56,614 bases of DNA from DATMQA01 sp035566895 (GCA_035566895.1 DATMQA010000008.1:1-56614); one strand, 5' to 3'. Positions 42,241-50,966 are shown, counted from the stretch's first letter. Program-made: numbers and translations. The notes: generated by a model not told the origin, from the letters alone.

Positions 42241-43538
42241 GGCCTGTCCTCCCAAATTGGAAGTTCACGCAGAACACCCACGGTTAAATGACGGCATCGG
42301 ATCCGGTCGTCCAGCCAGGCTTTCGTGCGTGGGTCTTTGAGACTTTGCAGGATGGCTTCACATCGCTTCAAGCCGCCTTCACGAGGTTTCAACACCAAGA
42401 GGTGGTTCTCAACAGCAACCGGTTCTCCAGAACTGACGACGGAGCCAATCGCCCGCTCTGCGTCGCGCGGACTAGAGGTGCGTCGGACTGTGACGAATGG
42501 GGGCAGGACCTTGGTTCCTTCGAACCTCCGGTGCGCATCGACCTCTTTGACCGTTTTCCATGCGGGTATGGTTTTAGACGTTGCAAAAGGCGCCCACGGT
42601 CCTTTGTCGGGATCGCGGTATGGAACAACCGCCCCGACACTGACCGCGAAATGGTCGCCGACCTTGCCGCTGCTGGCCGCAGCATCACTGGTCCACCATT
42701 TAATTGGACCCGACTCTCCGCCACCTGCAACGCCTTCGATGATGAAGACGTCTATGTTAGCGTGGGAATCAAACCGTCCATAAGGCTGGACGCGCTCAAC
42801 GCGGAGTCGCTGGGAAATTGCATTTCTCCATCGTCCGTAACGACTGCCCGTACGCAAGACGTCAGGAAGGATGGCGACCAGGCGGGTTTTCGCAGCCGCT
42901 CGTTTCAAACATGTTTCAAACAGTACCGCCGCGAGCGACACCTTGCCAGAGCCCCATTCACAACCGTCCGCGGCTAGCACCATGCTGAACGGAGGATTCA
43001 TCGCGAGCGTCATGAGCTGATCATGCTGCCGCTCCGCCTGGGCGTCGCCCTCGCGGAGACGTCGGAAAAGTCGATCCATTTTGAGCGGCCGTCCGCCGCC
43101 CAAACAGGCTCCACGCACGATGGCTTTCAAAACCAGGCGGCGTTTTGCGACGCCGAGAAACTCTGGGAAAATGTCATGGCCGCGGAGCAAGGGTTCCCAG
43201 CGTTCAACTGTCTCTCTCAAGTCGGCTGAGATGGGCAAGTCTCCTGCCCATCGCAGAAGCAAGTCACCTGCTCCGCATGTCGGGTCGTAGATCGGGCGCT
43301 TCAGAAGCGTCTGTCGCCGGGTGAGAGGGGAGAGAGCCAGATCGGCGAGTTGTTGGCCCGTGAAGTAGGCCCCTGACCGCCGAATCGCTGTGGCATCTCC
43401 AAGCTGATGCAAGACTTCAGCCGCCCCTGCATTAAGTGAATTTACCCCGTCGCGGTCGCATAAATGAAAGCGGTTGCCCCATTCGACTTTGTCGAGGAGA
43501 ACGTCCAGCTGTTCAGCGTATTCCAGGAATGCTTTCAT
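42237..43538 (-). CDS. N6-adenine DNA methyltransferase (HsdM-like), no restriction partner
   Basis: 433 aa. SAM-binding motif I DPTCGAGDLLLRW (D85-W97) and catalytic motif IV NPPF (181-184, preceded by LAM) define a class I N6-adenine methylase. Motif order (I before IV) and helical N-terminus resemble type I/HsdM and Eco57I-like enzymes. The C-terminal ~180 residues could hold target recognition. No HsdS or HsdR gene is adjacent. It is instead the first gene of an overlapping series with the double-GHKL kinase, receiver protein and metallo-hydrolase. It could mark self DNA for that system. Confidence 0.8.
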   Translation of the reverse strand: MKAFLEYAEQLDVLLDKVEWGNRFHLCDRDGVNSLNAGAAEVLHQLGDATAIRRSGAYFTGQQLADLALSPLTRRQTLLKRPIYDPTCGAGDLLLRWAGDLPISADLRETVERWEPLLRGHDIFPEFLGVAKRRLVLKAIVRGACLGGGRPLKMDRLFRRLREGDAQAERQHDQLMTLAMNPPFSMVLAADGCEWGSGKVSLAAVLFETCLKRAAAKTRLVAILPDVLRTGSRYGRWRNAISQRLRVERVQPYGRFDSHANIDVFIIEGVAGGGESGPIKWWTSDAAASSGKVGDHFAVSVGAVVPYRDPDKGPWAPFATSKTIPAWKTVKEVDAHRRFEGTKVLPPFVTVRRTSSPRDAERAIGSVVSSGEPVAVENHLLVLKPREGGLKRCEAILQSLKDPRTKAWLDDRIRCRHLTVGVLRELPIWEDRP

Positions 43539-44343
43539 TTCGGTGACCCATCCTTGGCATTATGTGGAGAATGAGGTTTCACGTCTATTCGAGATTGCTG
43601 CTTATTCACCATCCGCCGCACCTATGAGGACGCGAGCTTGGTCGTATTCCGCGCTGCTCGTCCCACCAGATCCTCCAAAAACGCGTCCTTGGGTTCCGTG
43701 TGAAACTCGATACTGAACTCGGTTGCCCGAGCGCGATTAATACCCTGAGCACAAGCCTGAAGGGGGGTCGCTCGCGTAACACCATATTTCCGGTGTTGGA
43801 GACGTGCCAGGAGCAAGGGTGAATTCGAGGGCAACTCGGCGGGACTCTGCCTGAGCCGGGTCGGAACGGCTTATTTTCACAGAGGAGCAAAGCCTCAACG
43901 AAGAAGAGTGAAAATGAGTTCTTCCGACCCAAACTGTACGAAAGATGCTGTCGCGGCCCATAATTAATTACAGGCTCCGAGCGCACGTCGCACGGGTCAT
44001 CGCACGGTCATCGCACGGGTCAGACCGTAGATTTAACACAGAAATTCGTTTGCCTCCACAGCGCAAACGTCCTCTGGCAGCGGCGGTGAGGGCGCACCGG
44101 GGCCAGGCGGTCAACTTACGGCAGACGTGGGCCAGTTCTGCCCCTCGGGCGACGAGGTGTCGAAAGCGCCGCATTCGGCCTCGGCGAGCCGGCCCCACCA
44201 ATCACTGACTTCTTAAAACACGCGAGAGTATGACTATTTCGCTCCGCGTGCCTTCCGTGTCAATTGCGACGCGGCCTTGTGGCACGCGATATTCAGTGCG
44301 GGATTGATGAGCGGGCTTTGGCAGGGTACGGTTTGACACTTTC
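43539..44343. other. 805-bp gap between the methylase operon and the WD40-like gene
   Basis: No confident gene. A 70-codon minus-strand ORF at 43622-43834 (ending PKDAFLEDLVGRAARNTTKL) has protein-like composition and lies 84 bp upstream of the methylase gene. It might be a small leader gene of that operon or a remnant. Short direct repeats of CGCACGGGTCA type occur at about 43985-44020. The rest shows nothing I can interpret. Confidence 0.35.
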
Positions 44344-46163
44344 ATGGGCGGCCATTACGGAACGATTCATGTTCGGACGCAGGACCGGGAGCCGGTGCGG
44401 GCGGCGGTAGAGACGCTTGCGGCCGGCGGCAAACGCCGCTTTTTGATCGCGCCGCCGTTGGACGGGTGGGTCACGGTTTTCCCCGACAAAAATGGGCAGG
44501 ATTCAAAGGTTTCGAAAAAACTCGCGAAAGCGCTACCGGATAAAACGCTGATCCATTGCCTGGTACACGACGATGACATCTTCGCGTATTGGCTCTACGA
44601 AGCCGGGGACCTGGTTGACGCCTATGACTCGTGCCCGGGTTATTTCAGCGGGAAGAAGACACCGGCCAGCGGGGGTAATGTGGAAGCGTTGCGGCATTTG
44701 CTGCCGGACGCAGGCAAAATCGAGGAGCTGAAGAAGTTGCTGAAGGCGGAGCGTTTGACGTTCGAGGTGGAACGGCAGGACCAGTTTGCGGCGTTCCTTG
44801 GACTGCCGCATACGGACCGCGCGTACGAGTACCTGATGGACGGCGAGACGGACGGAGTCCGGCAGTGGAAACAATTCCTCCATGTACCGGATCTAACATC
44901 GGAGAAGGCGGCAGCCAAGGCCGCAGCCGCGCAGGAACGGGCGGAATACAAACAGTTACAAGAGGACGGACTTTTGCTCGTGAGCGAGGTTGGAAAGAAG
45001 AGCAGCAATAAACACTTTTTCAAAGCGCCCTTCTGGACGGTCAACCCGTCGAGAGCGGAGGTTTTTCTTACGTGGCCTGACCACACGTTTGGCGGTTCCG
45101 GCGAACTGGAATGGCTCCGTTTTGGTCCACCGGACTGGCGCGGAGAAAAGGCGGCATTGCCGCCCATCGGGCTGACGGACCGGCTGTGTTTCAGCCCAAC
45201 CGGCGCGTGGCAGCTCACCAGCGCACCCGGCAGCTCGCGCATTGATCTTTGGGATAGGGGACAGGTCACGATTCAGAAACAGTTTAAGGGCAATGTGGCA
45301 GGGACGGCGTTCAGCGCGGATGAGCAATGGCTGTTTGTGGTCGTTCACCATTACCCGCCCAAAACGGAGATTCATCGCCTGGCCTTGCGGCCGGAATCAA
45401 AGGACGCGGTATTGGAAAACGAGCAACTGCATTTCGCAGCATTGGTCCCGCATCCGGGCGGGCAACTGCTGGCAGCGGTGGATAATTTTGGTGTTCTCGT
45501 TGTGATCGACGTGGAGCAGATGCGCATCGTGCAGGAGCGTGGATCAAGGAGCACAGTTCCTTGCTCCCGGAGGCGGTGCGGAACTCGATGGTCGGCCAGG
45601 CCATGGAGAAGTTCCGCGAGGTTCTTAAGCGGCACCAGTCGGAACAGGAGCAGACTGCCTACGAAGGGCAATCGCAGAGGCACTTCCTGCCCAAAGAGGC
45701 GATACGGGTGTGCGAGTTCAGCCCGGACGGTGAGTTGCTCATCTGCGGGACGACCGGCGGAGCGCGCGTGCTCGAGTGGAAAGCGGTGCTCGGGTGCGGT
45801 CGCATGCAGCCGGCGCCGGTCAAAGTTTCAGCCGCGGCCGAGGCGGCCATGATTGAGCTTAGGGGTGTGTCGCTGCAGCAGAAATCGGTGACGGGCATCG
45901 CGTACGACGCTATACGCCGGCGGGTCTTGTTCTGCGGGTTGGAGGGGAAGATTTCATTTCTGGAACTGGAGAATGGAAAGCGAGGCGATTTAGTTGCCCT
46001 GCCAGCGCCGATGCCACTCTTCCATATGGCGTTGACGCGGGACCGGGCTGGGATCGTCGTGACCGGACACAGACTGGGCGCGACATCGAACCGGGGCACA
46101 CCAAGCCATTTTCAAATCTGGAGCTATTCGAACCTTTGTAAACGCGCGGGTTTGGAATGGTGA
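44344..46163 (+). pseudogene. WD40-like protein gene with a frameshift near 45537
   Basis: Two in-phase halves of one gene. The first frame runs from 44344 (MGGHYGTIHVRTQDREPV, then LIHCLVHDDDIFAYWLYEAG) through beta-propeller-like repeats (LCFSPTGAWQLTSAPGSSRI, then TAFSADEQWLFVVVHHY) to about IVQE. The reading then continues in another frame as WIKEHSSLLPEAVRNSM and further repeats (CEFSPDGELLICGTTGGARV) to 46163. One missing base around 45537-45540 explains the break. The N-terminal ~110 residues form a separate conserved-looking domain of unknown function. Either a true pseudogene or an assembly error; no stop interrupts either half. Confidence 0.7.
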
Positions 46164-46186
46164 GAGTCTGCAGTTTGAGCCGGGGG

Positions 46187-46312
46187 AAGGAGGCCACCCT
46201 TCTCGCTTACAGCCGGGGCGGCTACGAACACAAAACGTGGAACCTCCCCGTGGATTGGATGCGCGTGAAGACCGTAAAGGTCACCGGCGTCCACGGTCGA
46301 GAGCATTACGCC
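46187..46312 (+). pseudogene. Glycosidase 3'-end copy D (most degraded)
   Basis: Matches the GH101-like gene from AAGGAGCCGACCCTTCTCGC through TGGAACCTCCCCGTGGATTG to GAGAGCATTACGCC. Small indels near the end resemble copies B and C. It ends exactly at the stop codon (46312-46314) of the convergent DeoR-sensor gene, so the accessory module joins directly onto it. Confidence 0.8.
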
Positions 46313-47124
46313 TATTCCTCGTCAGCCTGAACGAGTCGAACTTGGACGCCCTGTGTCTTGAGTGTCTGCGTCTGTTTCATGAATAACTCCCGGGTTTGAA
46401 GCGGGCTGTTAGCCGGGGGTTGGTCGGTGACAACTAGACACCTCTCAACTTTGGCCAACAGATGTTGCGATTCGCCGAACTTGAATCCATCAAGAAGCCC
46501 AATCTTCGTGTGATCTGCGACTATTATGCGATCCCGGGCACGCTTTCCGAATATCGCCTCTTTGACAGCAAGCTCCTCCGTATTCCCATGACAAAACAGC
46601 CCAATCTCTGCCACGAAGCCGCTGATTCCTATAAGAACGACACGTGGAAAGAAGTCATTGTACGCATTCACCGTTTGATTGCCGAAAAGCGCATTCAGGT
46701 CTTGATCGTAGCGGCCGCCAGCCAGGACGATGTTCAAGTTCGCCTCACGGGGGACACCTTTTACGAGTTCCTCAAAGGCCTTGTAGTTATGCGTCATAAT
46801 CGTGAAGTGCGTGCGGCCAGGCTCGGATTGCGCCTTCTGTGCAATGATCTGCGCAATAGGGTACAGCGACGAACCAGCATCAAGCAATATCGAGTCGCCC
46901 TCGTTGAGGTAGTTCTTCACGATACATTTCGCGACCGCCGCCTTCGCGTCCCCATGCTGTTGATCTCTGGCGCGGAAATAACTCTCCTCCTTACCAGCTG
47001 ATGGGGAGGTCGGTTGTCTGATGGCGGGGCTACTCTCTTGGGAGTTTTGGCCTCCCTTCGTATCGAACTGCTTGGTCGATCTGTGATGCTTTCGATCTGC
47101 CACTGACGTTCGTTGTTTTGTCAT
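46312..47124 (-). CDS. DeoR-type sensor domain protein without a helix-turn-helix
   Basis: 270 aa. Residues ~60-235 match the DeoR C-terminal sugar-phosphate/nucleoside-sensing fold: VKNYLNEGDSILLDAGSSLY, TIMTHNYKAFEELV, NLNIVLAGGRYDQDLNALFG, VVLIGISGFVAEIGLFCHGN and IVADHTKIGLLDGFKFG. In DeoR regulators this follows a winged helix. Here the N-terminal 55 residues are instead a Lys/Gln/Ser-rich, probably disordered stretch. The gene overlaps the SIR2-like gene by 95 bp, so the two are expressed together. It probably senses a phosphosugar or NAD-derived nucleotide for the SIR2 protein; this is an inference. Confidence 0.75.
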   Translation of the reverse strand: MTKQRTSVADRKHHRSTKQFDTKGGQNSQESSPAIRQPTSPSAGKEESYFRARDQQHGDAKAAVAKCIVKNYLNEGDSILLDAGSSLYPIAQIIAQKAQSEPGRTHFTIMTHNYKAFEELVKGVPREANLNIVLAGGRYDQDLNALFGNQTVNAYNDFFPRVVLIGISGFVAEIGLFCHGNTEELAVKEAIFGKRARDRIIVADHTKIGLLDGFKFGESQHLLAKVERCLVVTDQPPANSPLQTRELFMKQTQTLKTQGVQVRLVQADEE

Positions 47125-48286
47125 TATGTTTCCCCTTTCTCGCGATGATGCTGTTGCACGCTTTCAGGATATCTTCGTCCAACTCTGCATTCTCACCGAA
47201 CAGCATTTGCAGCGAATCCATTTCGGTTGGTTCTGGGACACGAAACGGCATGGTCGTCCTGCTTGCTGCGCCTCTGAGATTGCCGCGGACATCGTAGTGT
47301 GAATACAGCGGATCAACAATGAGGAGCCTCAAACGTCCCTGTCTCTCCTCAAGAACTTTGAGAAGCACGTGCATAACATCGTCGTCGCGAAAACTGAAGC
47401 CTATGAAAATCACGAGGTCGCAGGCCTGAAGATGGCTGTAAAAAGACCGGAAGGCGAAGCCGTAAGGATCATTTCCAACATATTCCGTTTCGTTGCCAGG
47501 ATACATGGTGCAAAGACGCACCTTCTCCTGTTCGGCGGCACCTTTTCTTTGGAAACAGACCTCTGATCGTCCCTCATTATAGAACCAACAAACACAGCCG
47601 TGTAGTCGCCAAAGGTAAAATCCCCCGTGGGTTTGGGCGGTAGTATTGAAGAGAACGGGGGTCCATCCAGCTTGGTCCGTCGTCCTGCCGGGAATGCCGT
47701 TCACAAGGCCCAGCGGGTAGCTGGAGGTCCCACCGAACTCCGCGACGAGGTCTTCCAGGAGCATGTCGTAGTTCGTTGTAAAGATCGGCAGCCAAGGAGG
47801 ATCGCCGTTTAAGGCAGCGATCCGGCTGTAGAGATCGTGTACACGTCGCATGTTCTCGTACCTGATATTGTGCGTTGTGCGAGCCCTCTCGACGCGATTA
47901 GATGAGTAGTGTCTAATGGTGGTAGCGGATATCTGGTTGATTGCTTGTTCTGTGCAAATGTGCAGATCATATAGTCGCGATGTGTTACGAAGGAAGTCCT
48001 GCAGAGCGTCGTCGCACTGATTAAGTCGGAGGAACTGGATGTATCCGTCAAGTCGCCAAAGAAAATTATCATGCGTTGTCGCTTTGTTGTTCCGACGGAG
48101 CGAGTCTCTAATTGCGGTCAATATCCGCTCCGAGCTCTGCGACAGGTCCGGCATGTTTTCCTCCGTCCGGAGCTGCCTGTTGAAAAGGAGTTCCGGAAAG
48201 GTTACGAATGAATGATAGCCTGCGAAACACGATGCTCCTGCGCCCAGGTACAGAATCACACGGGGTTCTCTCTGAATGGGTTTCAT
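47030..48286 (-). CDS. SIR2-domain (NADase-like) protein
   Basis: 418 aa. SIR2-fold landmarks: LYLGAGASCFAGY (G15-S19) for NAD binding, FTTNYDMLLEDL with the catalytic-type Asn172, LWRLHGCVCW with His229, and VIFIGFSFRDDDVMHVLL near 300. This SIR2_2 type is common in anti-phage systems, where it degrades NAD+ to stop phage growth (established for Thoeris ThsA and DSR systems). No membrane segment or DNA-binding domain. The C-terminal tail is basic and overlaps the start of the DeoR-sensor gene. First gene of a two-gene module. Confidence 0.82.
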   Translation of the reverse strand: MKPIQREPRVILYLGAGASCFAGYHSFVTFPELLFNRQLRTEENMPDLSQSSERILTAIRDSLRRNNKATTHDNFLWRLDGYIQFLRLNQCDDALQDFLRNTSRLYDLHICTEQAINQISATTIRHYSSNRVERARTTHNIRYENMRRVHDLYSRIAALNGDPPWLPIFTTNYDMLLEDLVAEFGGTSSYPLGLVNGIPGRTTDQAGWTPVLFNTTAQTHGGFYLWRLHGCVCWFYNEGRSEVCFQRKGAAEQEKVRLCTMYPGNETEYVGNDPYGFAFRSFYSHLQACDLVIFIGFSFRDDDVMHVLLKVLEERQGRLRLLIVDPLYSHYDVRGNLRGAASRTTMPFRVPEPTEMDSLQMLFGENAELDEDILKACNSIIARKGKHNDKTTNVSGRSKASQIDQAVRYEGRPKLPRE

Positions 48287-48510
48287 CTAATGAGGGAGCT
48301 GTTGTTTGGTCGCCATTTTCTTGGTTGCGGTTCCGACATTTGGTCAATGGCTGCAATTCTGTGCGCCTGCTCTCATTTGATGCAGTAGAGTGATGGGGGC
48401 GCCGGTTCTGTCAAGGGCAAAGGTCAAAAAAATGATTCGAAAATCTGCATGTGGCGGGGCGACCGTGCGTGGGGGTGGAGAAGCCTGATGCACATTTGCA
48501 TCGCGTACAC
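48287..48510. other. Spacer upstream of the SIR2-like gene
   Basis: 224 bp that should contain the promoter of the SIR2 module. I see no strong consensus promoter and no gene. Confidence 0.3.
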
Positions 48511-48945
48511 GGCCCAGCGCCCTGTCCGCCGTCAGACAACCTTTGTCGCACAATACATAGTAGAGGCAACTGTCGCCAACCGCGACCGGCCCGGAAAAAC
48601 AGAAAAACCGTACAAGCAAAGATGAAAGCCCAACCCCGTGTCACCCTCCCTGCTCGTTGCCGCCGCCCCATCATCCACGTTAAGCCGCTATCGCGGCTTT
48701 AATCCTTTTAGCGTTTTTTTAACTTTTTTTAACCCTAATTGTTTTCCCGTACCCGATTTCACTCCGACCGCGAGACGCCCTCGGGCCGCTCGCTGAAATA
48801 CCCGGGAAATCTCACCACGTTCAAGAGGGCACTCGTCAATGTGTTGGCACTCTGCCGTCCCTGACGGGACTTGGTTCCCTGGCGCATGGCTACCCACCGT
48901 TGAAACGGTGGGCTATTGTCGAGCGTCCCTGACGGGACTCGAAGG
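48511..48945. repeat. Long repeat, copy 1
   Basis: Pairs with copy 2 at 49293-49613. Both contain, in order, the block GTCAGACAACCTTTGTCGC, a second block around CGCGACCGGCCCGGAAAA, GCTATCGCGGC, then TGTTGGCACTCTGCCGTCCC and the hairpin CCCACCGTTGAAACGGTGGG (48893-48912). Copy 1 carries about 100 extra bases after GCTATCGCGGC, including T-rich runs. The hairpin plus GACGGGAC motifs look like REP-type palindromes. Confidence 0.8.
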
Positions 48946-48964
48946 CCTTTCGACTCGATTCGGC

Positions 48965-49163
48965 CGCAGTTCCCGGCCGAAGGCTTCGACTGGGCCAGCA
49001 TCGCATCCAGCGCGGATTTGTGAAGAAGCCGGCCGGCGTACACCACCGAATTGATTTTTCGTGTGTTGGCGATGTCGTCGAGTGGGTTGGCGTCAAGGAG
49101 GACCAGGTCAGCGAGTTTGCCCGGCTGGACCGTTCCCAAGTCCTTGTCCCGGCCTATGAACCT
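48965..49163 (-). pseudogene. C-terminal remnant of an amidohydrolase
   Basis: Reads IGRDKDLGTVQPGKLADLVL, then DANPLDDIANTRKINSVVYAG and RLLHKSALDAML, the typical end of imidazolonepropionase-like amidohydrolases. All metal-binding regions are missing. The left end runs into repeat copy 1 and the right end into unrelated DNA. A decayed fragment between the two repeat copies. Confidence 0.75.
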
Positions 49164-49292
49164 GCCTGACCACGGATTTTACAGGAGGCAACAGGGAACG
49201 GAGAGCAAAAAGGTAAAACGCGAAACGCTGCACCGCCACGGCCATATACCTCGACGACGACGAGAAGTATCGGTCCTCGCCACATTCATACT

Positions 49293-49613
49293 TAGCCCAG
49301 CGCCCCTGTCCGCCGTCAGACAACCTTTGTCGCGCCATACATAGTAGAGGCCACCTGTCGCCAACCGCGACCGGCCCGGAAAACAGAAAACCGTACAAGC
49401 AAACATGAAAGCCCATCCCCCGTGCCACCTTCTCTGCTTCTCGCCTCCGCCGCCATCCAAATTATGGCCGCTATCGCGGCCACTACGTTCAAGCGGGCAA
49501 TCAACGATGTGTTGGCACTCTGCCGTCCCTAACGGGACTGGGTCCCCGGGGCGCATGGGTACCCACCGTTGAAACGGTGGGCTATTGTCGGGCGTCCCTG
49601 GCGGGACGCGGAG
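49293..49613. repeat. Long repeat, copy 2
   Basis: Same order of blocks as copy 1 and without its ~100-bp insertion. The hairpin CCCACCGTTGAAACGGTGGG lies at 49562-49581. Same orientation as copy 1, with about 350 bp between the two, enclosing the amidohydrolase remnant. Confidence 0.8.
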
Positions 49614-49631
49614 CCAACTGAAATGCCGAAA

Positions 49632-49679
49632 CGCTGTAACGCCGAGACGCTGTAACGCCGAGACGCTGTAACGCCGAAA
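49632..49679. repeat. 16-bp tandem repeat, three units
   Basis: Two exact copies of CGCTGTAACGCCGAGA and one ending GAAA. Each unit is itself made of two similar octamers (ACGCTGTA and ACGCCGAG). Confidence 0.8.
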
Positions 49680-49696
49680 AGGGCCCGGCCGCGGGC

Positions 49697-49999
49697 TCAC
49701 GGCAATAATACAACCCGATAAAACAGGGCCTGGTTTGAACCAACCACATCGGAAGCGTTCGCCGTTCCATTCGTGGCCACAATCCGGCTGCCCAGGTTGG
49801 CCCAATTGCTAAAGTCGGTGCCGGACTGAACCTGGTAGGTCTGGCTCGCGACTGCGCTCCAGGTGAAGTTGATGACACCGTTCAGGTTTGCAATTGATTG
49901 GAATACGGGCGGCATCGGAACGCTGACCCGGAACACCGCTCCCCCGTCGCTCTGGCCGCCGCCGGTCTGGCCGGTGCCGTAGAGGTTGCCGTCTGGTCC
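49697..49999 (-). pseudogene. C-terminal fragment of a secreted repeat protein
   Basis: About 100 codons reading PDGNLYGTGQTGGGQSDGGA then VFRVSVPMPP, a repeat unit of the secreted 'LYGTT...GTVF' beta-propeller-like proteins. It continues with a C-terminal module (NGVINFTWSAVASQTYQVQS, ending LFYRVVLLP) like the end of the GH13 protein at 2213. The upstream part is missing and replaced at about 49998 by a piece of the WD40-like gene. It has no start or signal peptide. Confidence 0.7.
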
Positions 50000-50069
50000 G
50001 GATCTAACGTCGGAGAAGCAGCAGCCAAGGCCGCCGCCTCGCAGGAACGGGCAGGATACAAGCAGTTAA
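49998..50069 (+). pseudogene. Displaced 72-bp fragment of the WD40-like gene
   Basis: CCGGATCTAACGTCGGAGAA and the following bases to AAGCAGTTAAG match 44888-44957 inside the WD40-like gene with a few substitutions (same amino acids LTSEKAAAKAA ... QERAEYKQL in the original). The displaced piece is in the same orientation about 5.1 kb away. Confidence 0.85.
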
Positions 50070-50181
50070 GTCCCATTTCTTTGCCGTGCAAAAAGCCAGG
50101 CAACGCGCGCAAAGAGCGTCAGGATGCGCGCGTGCCTGTGGCGGAAGCTTGCTTCGGACCAGTCACCCAGTCCAAGCCAGC

Positions 50182-50640
50182 CTATAGGTGCAGGAGCGCC
50201 GTTGAGTCGGTGTTCGTGCCGACCGCAACGCAAGACACGTACTGCAGCGCCGTCGAGTTGGTATTGGTCCCGCGCCCAGTCCAGGACAAGTACTTGAGCG
50301 CCGTGGAGTTGGTGTTGGTCCCGGCCCCAACCAAGGACAGGTGCAGGAGCGCCGTTGAGTTGGTGCTGGTCCCGGCCCAGGAGTTGGTGCTGGTCTCGGC
50401 CCAAGAGTTGGCGTTGGTCCCAACCCAAGCCCAGGACATGCGGAGGGCCGGGGAGTTGGTGTTGGTTACCGAGAGCGCGCCGCACCCCGTCAGCGGGGCG
50501 GCAAAGACGCTGTTATTGGTCCCGTGCACCGCTGCCGTGCGCCCCGTGGCCCAAAAGGGCTTTTGCGCATTACCGGCATCTGCCGCGAGGCTGGACGCAA
50601 GCAACACGGCAGCCAATACGATTACTTTTTGGTTTTTCAT
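50182..50640 (-). CDS. Small secreted protein of 17-residue tandem repeats
   Basis: 152 aa. Clear signal peptide (VIVLAAVLLASSLAADAG). The mature part ends in four repeats of GTNTNSTALxxLSxxxx (17 residues, 51 bp), preceded by shorter Asn/Thr/Ser-rich versions (GTNANSWAETSTNSWAGTS). No Cys pair or catalytic motif. It could be a beta-solenoid or cell-surface structural protein. The reading stops right after the last repeat. The opposite strand is also open, but only this strand has a signal peptide and start context. Confidence 0.6.
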   Translation of the reverse strand: MKNQKVIVLAAVLLASSLAADAGNAQKPFWATGRTAAVHGTNNSVFAAPLTGCGALSVTNTNSPALRMSWAWVGTNANSWAETSTNSWAGTSTNSTALLHLSLVGAGTNTNSTALKYLSWTGRGTNTNSTALQYVSCVAVGTNTDSTALLHL

Positions 50641-50966
50641 AGTTTCTTCGCTTTGTTTGTTCTAGTTTAAACACAACAATCCAGCCACTGCGCTGGCCGA
50701 CGACGCCGGCCAACAGAAGTCTGAATCAACCTCAAAAGCTCGGCTGCTCCTTGAACAGAGTCAATAAAACCGCCCCTAGGAGTTTCCCTACCTGGCCCGG
50801 GACGTTACGGGTCCACGATCACGGCTCACATTCCCTGGTTAAGCGGCAAAAGGATTACCGTGAGGGACATCGACCTCCGCGCGCGCGAGGCCGATGTCCG
50901 GGTTGACCTGGAGCGCCGCGAGCGTGTCGGGTACCGAGGCGGAGGCGATGTCAGGGGGCTGCATCT
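50641..50966. other. Gap with a strong hairpin at 50865-50899
   Basis: No gene. The stem GGACATCG/CGATGTCC with inner CCTC/GAGG pairs lies about 70 bp after the stop of the minus-strand gene at 50967. It may mark its transcript end, although no long T run follows in that direction. Confidence 0.5.

Noticed and set aside
42237..43538. A complete type I restriction-modification system
   Set aside because: Only the methylase is present. No HsdS or HsdR-like gene lies nearby, and its gene partners are a kinase, a receiver protein and a hydrolase.
49898..50665. A 255-codon plus-strand ORF over the 17-residue-repeat protein
   Set aside because: It starts inside two gene remnants and lacks a signal peptide. 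It stays open because the repeat DNA has few stops in either direction.
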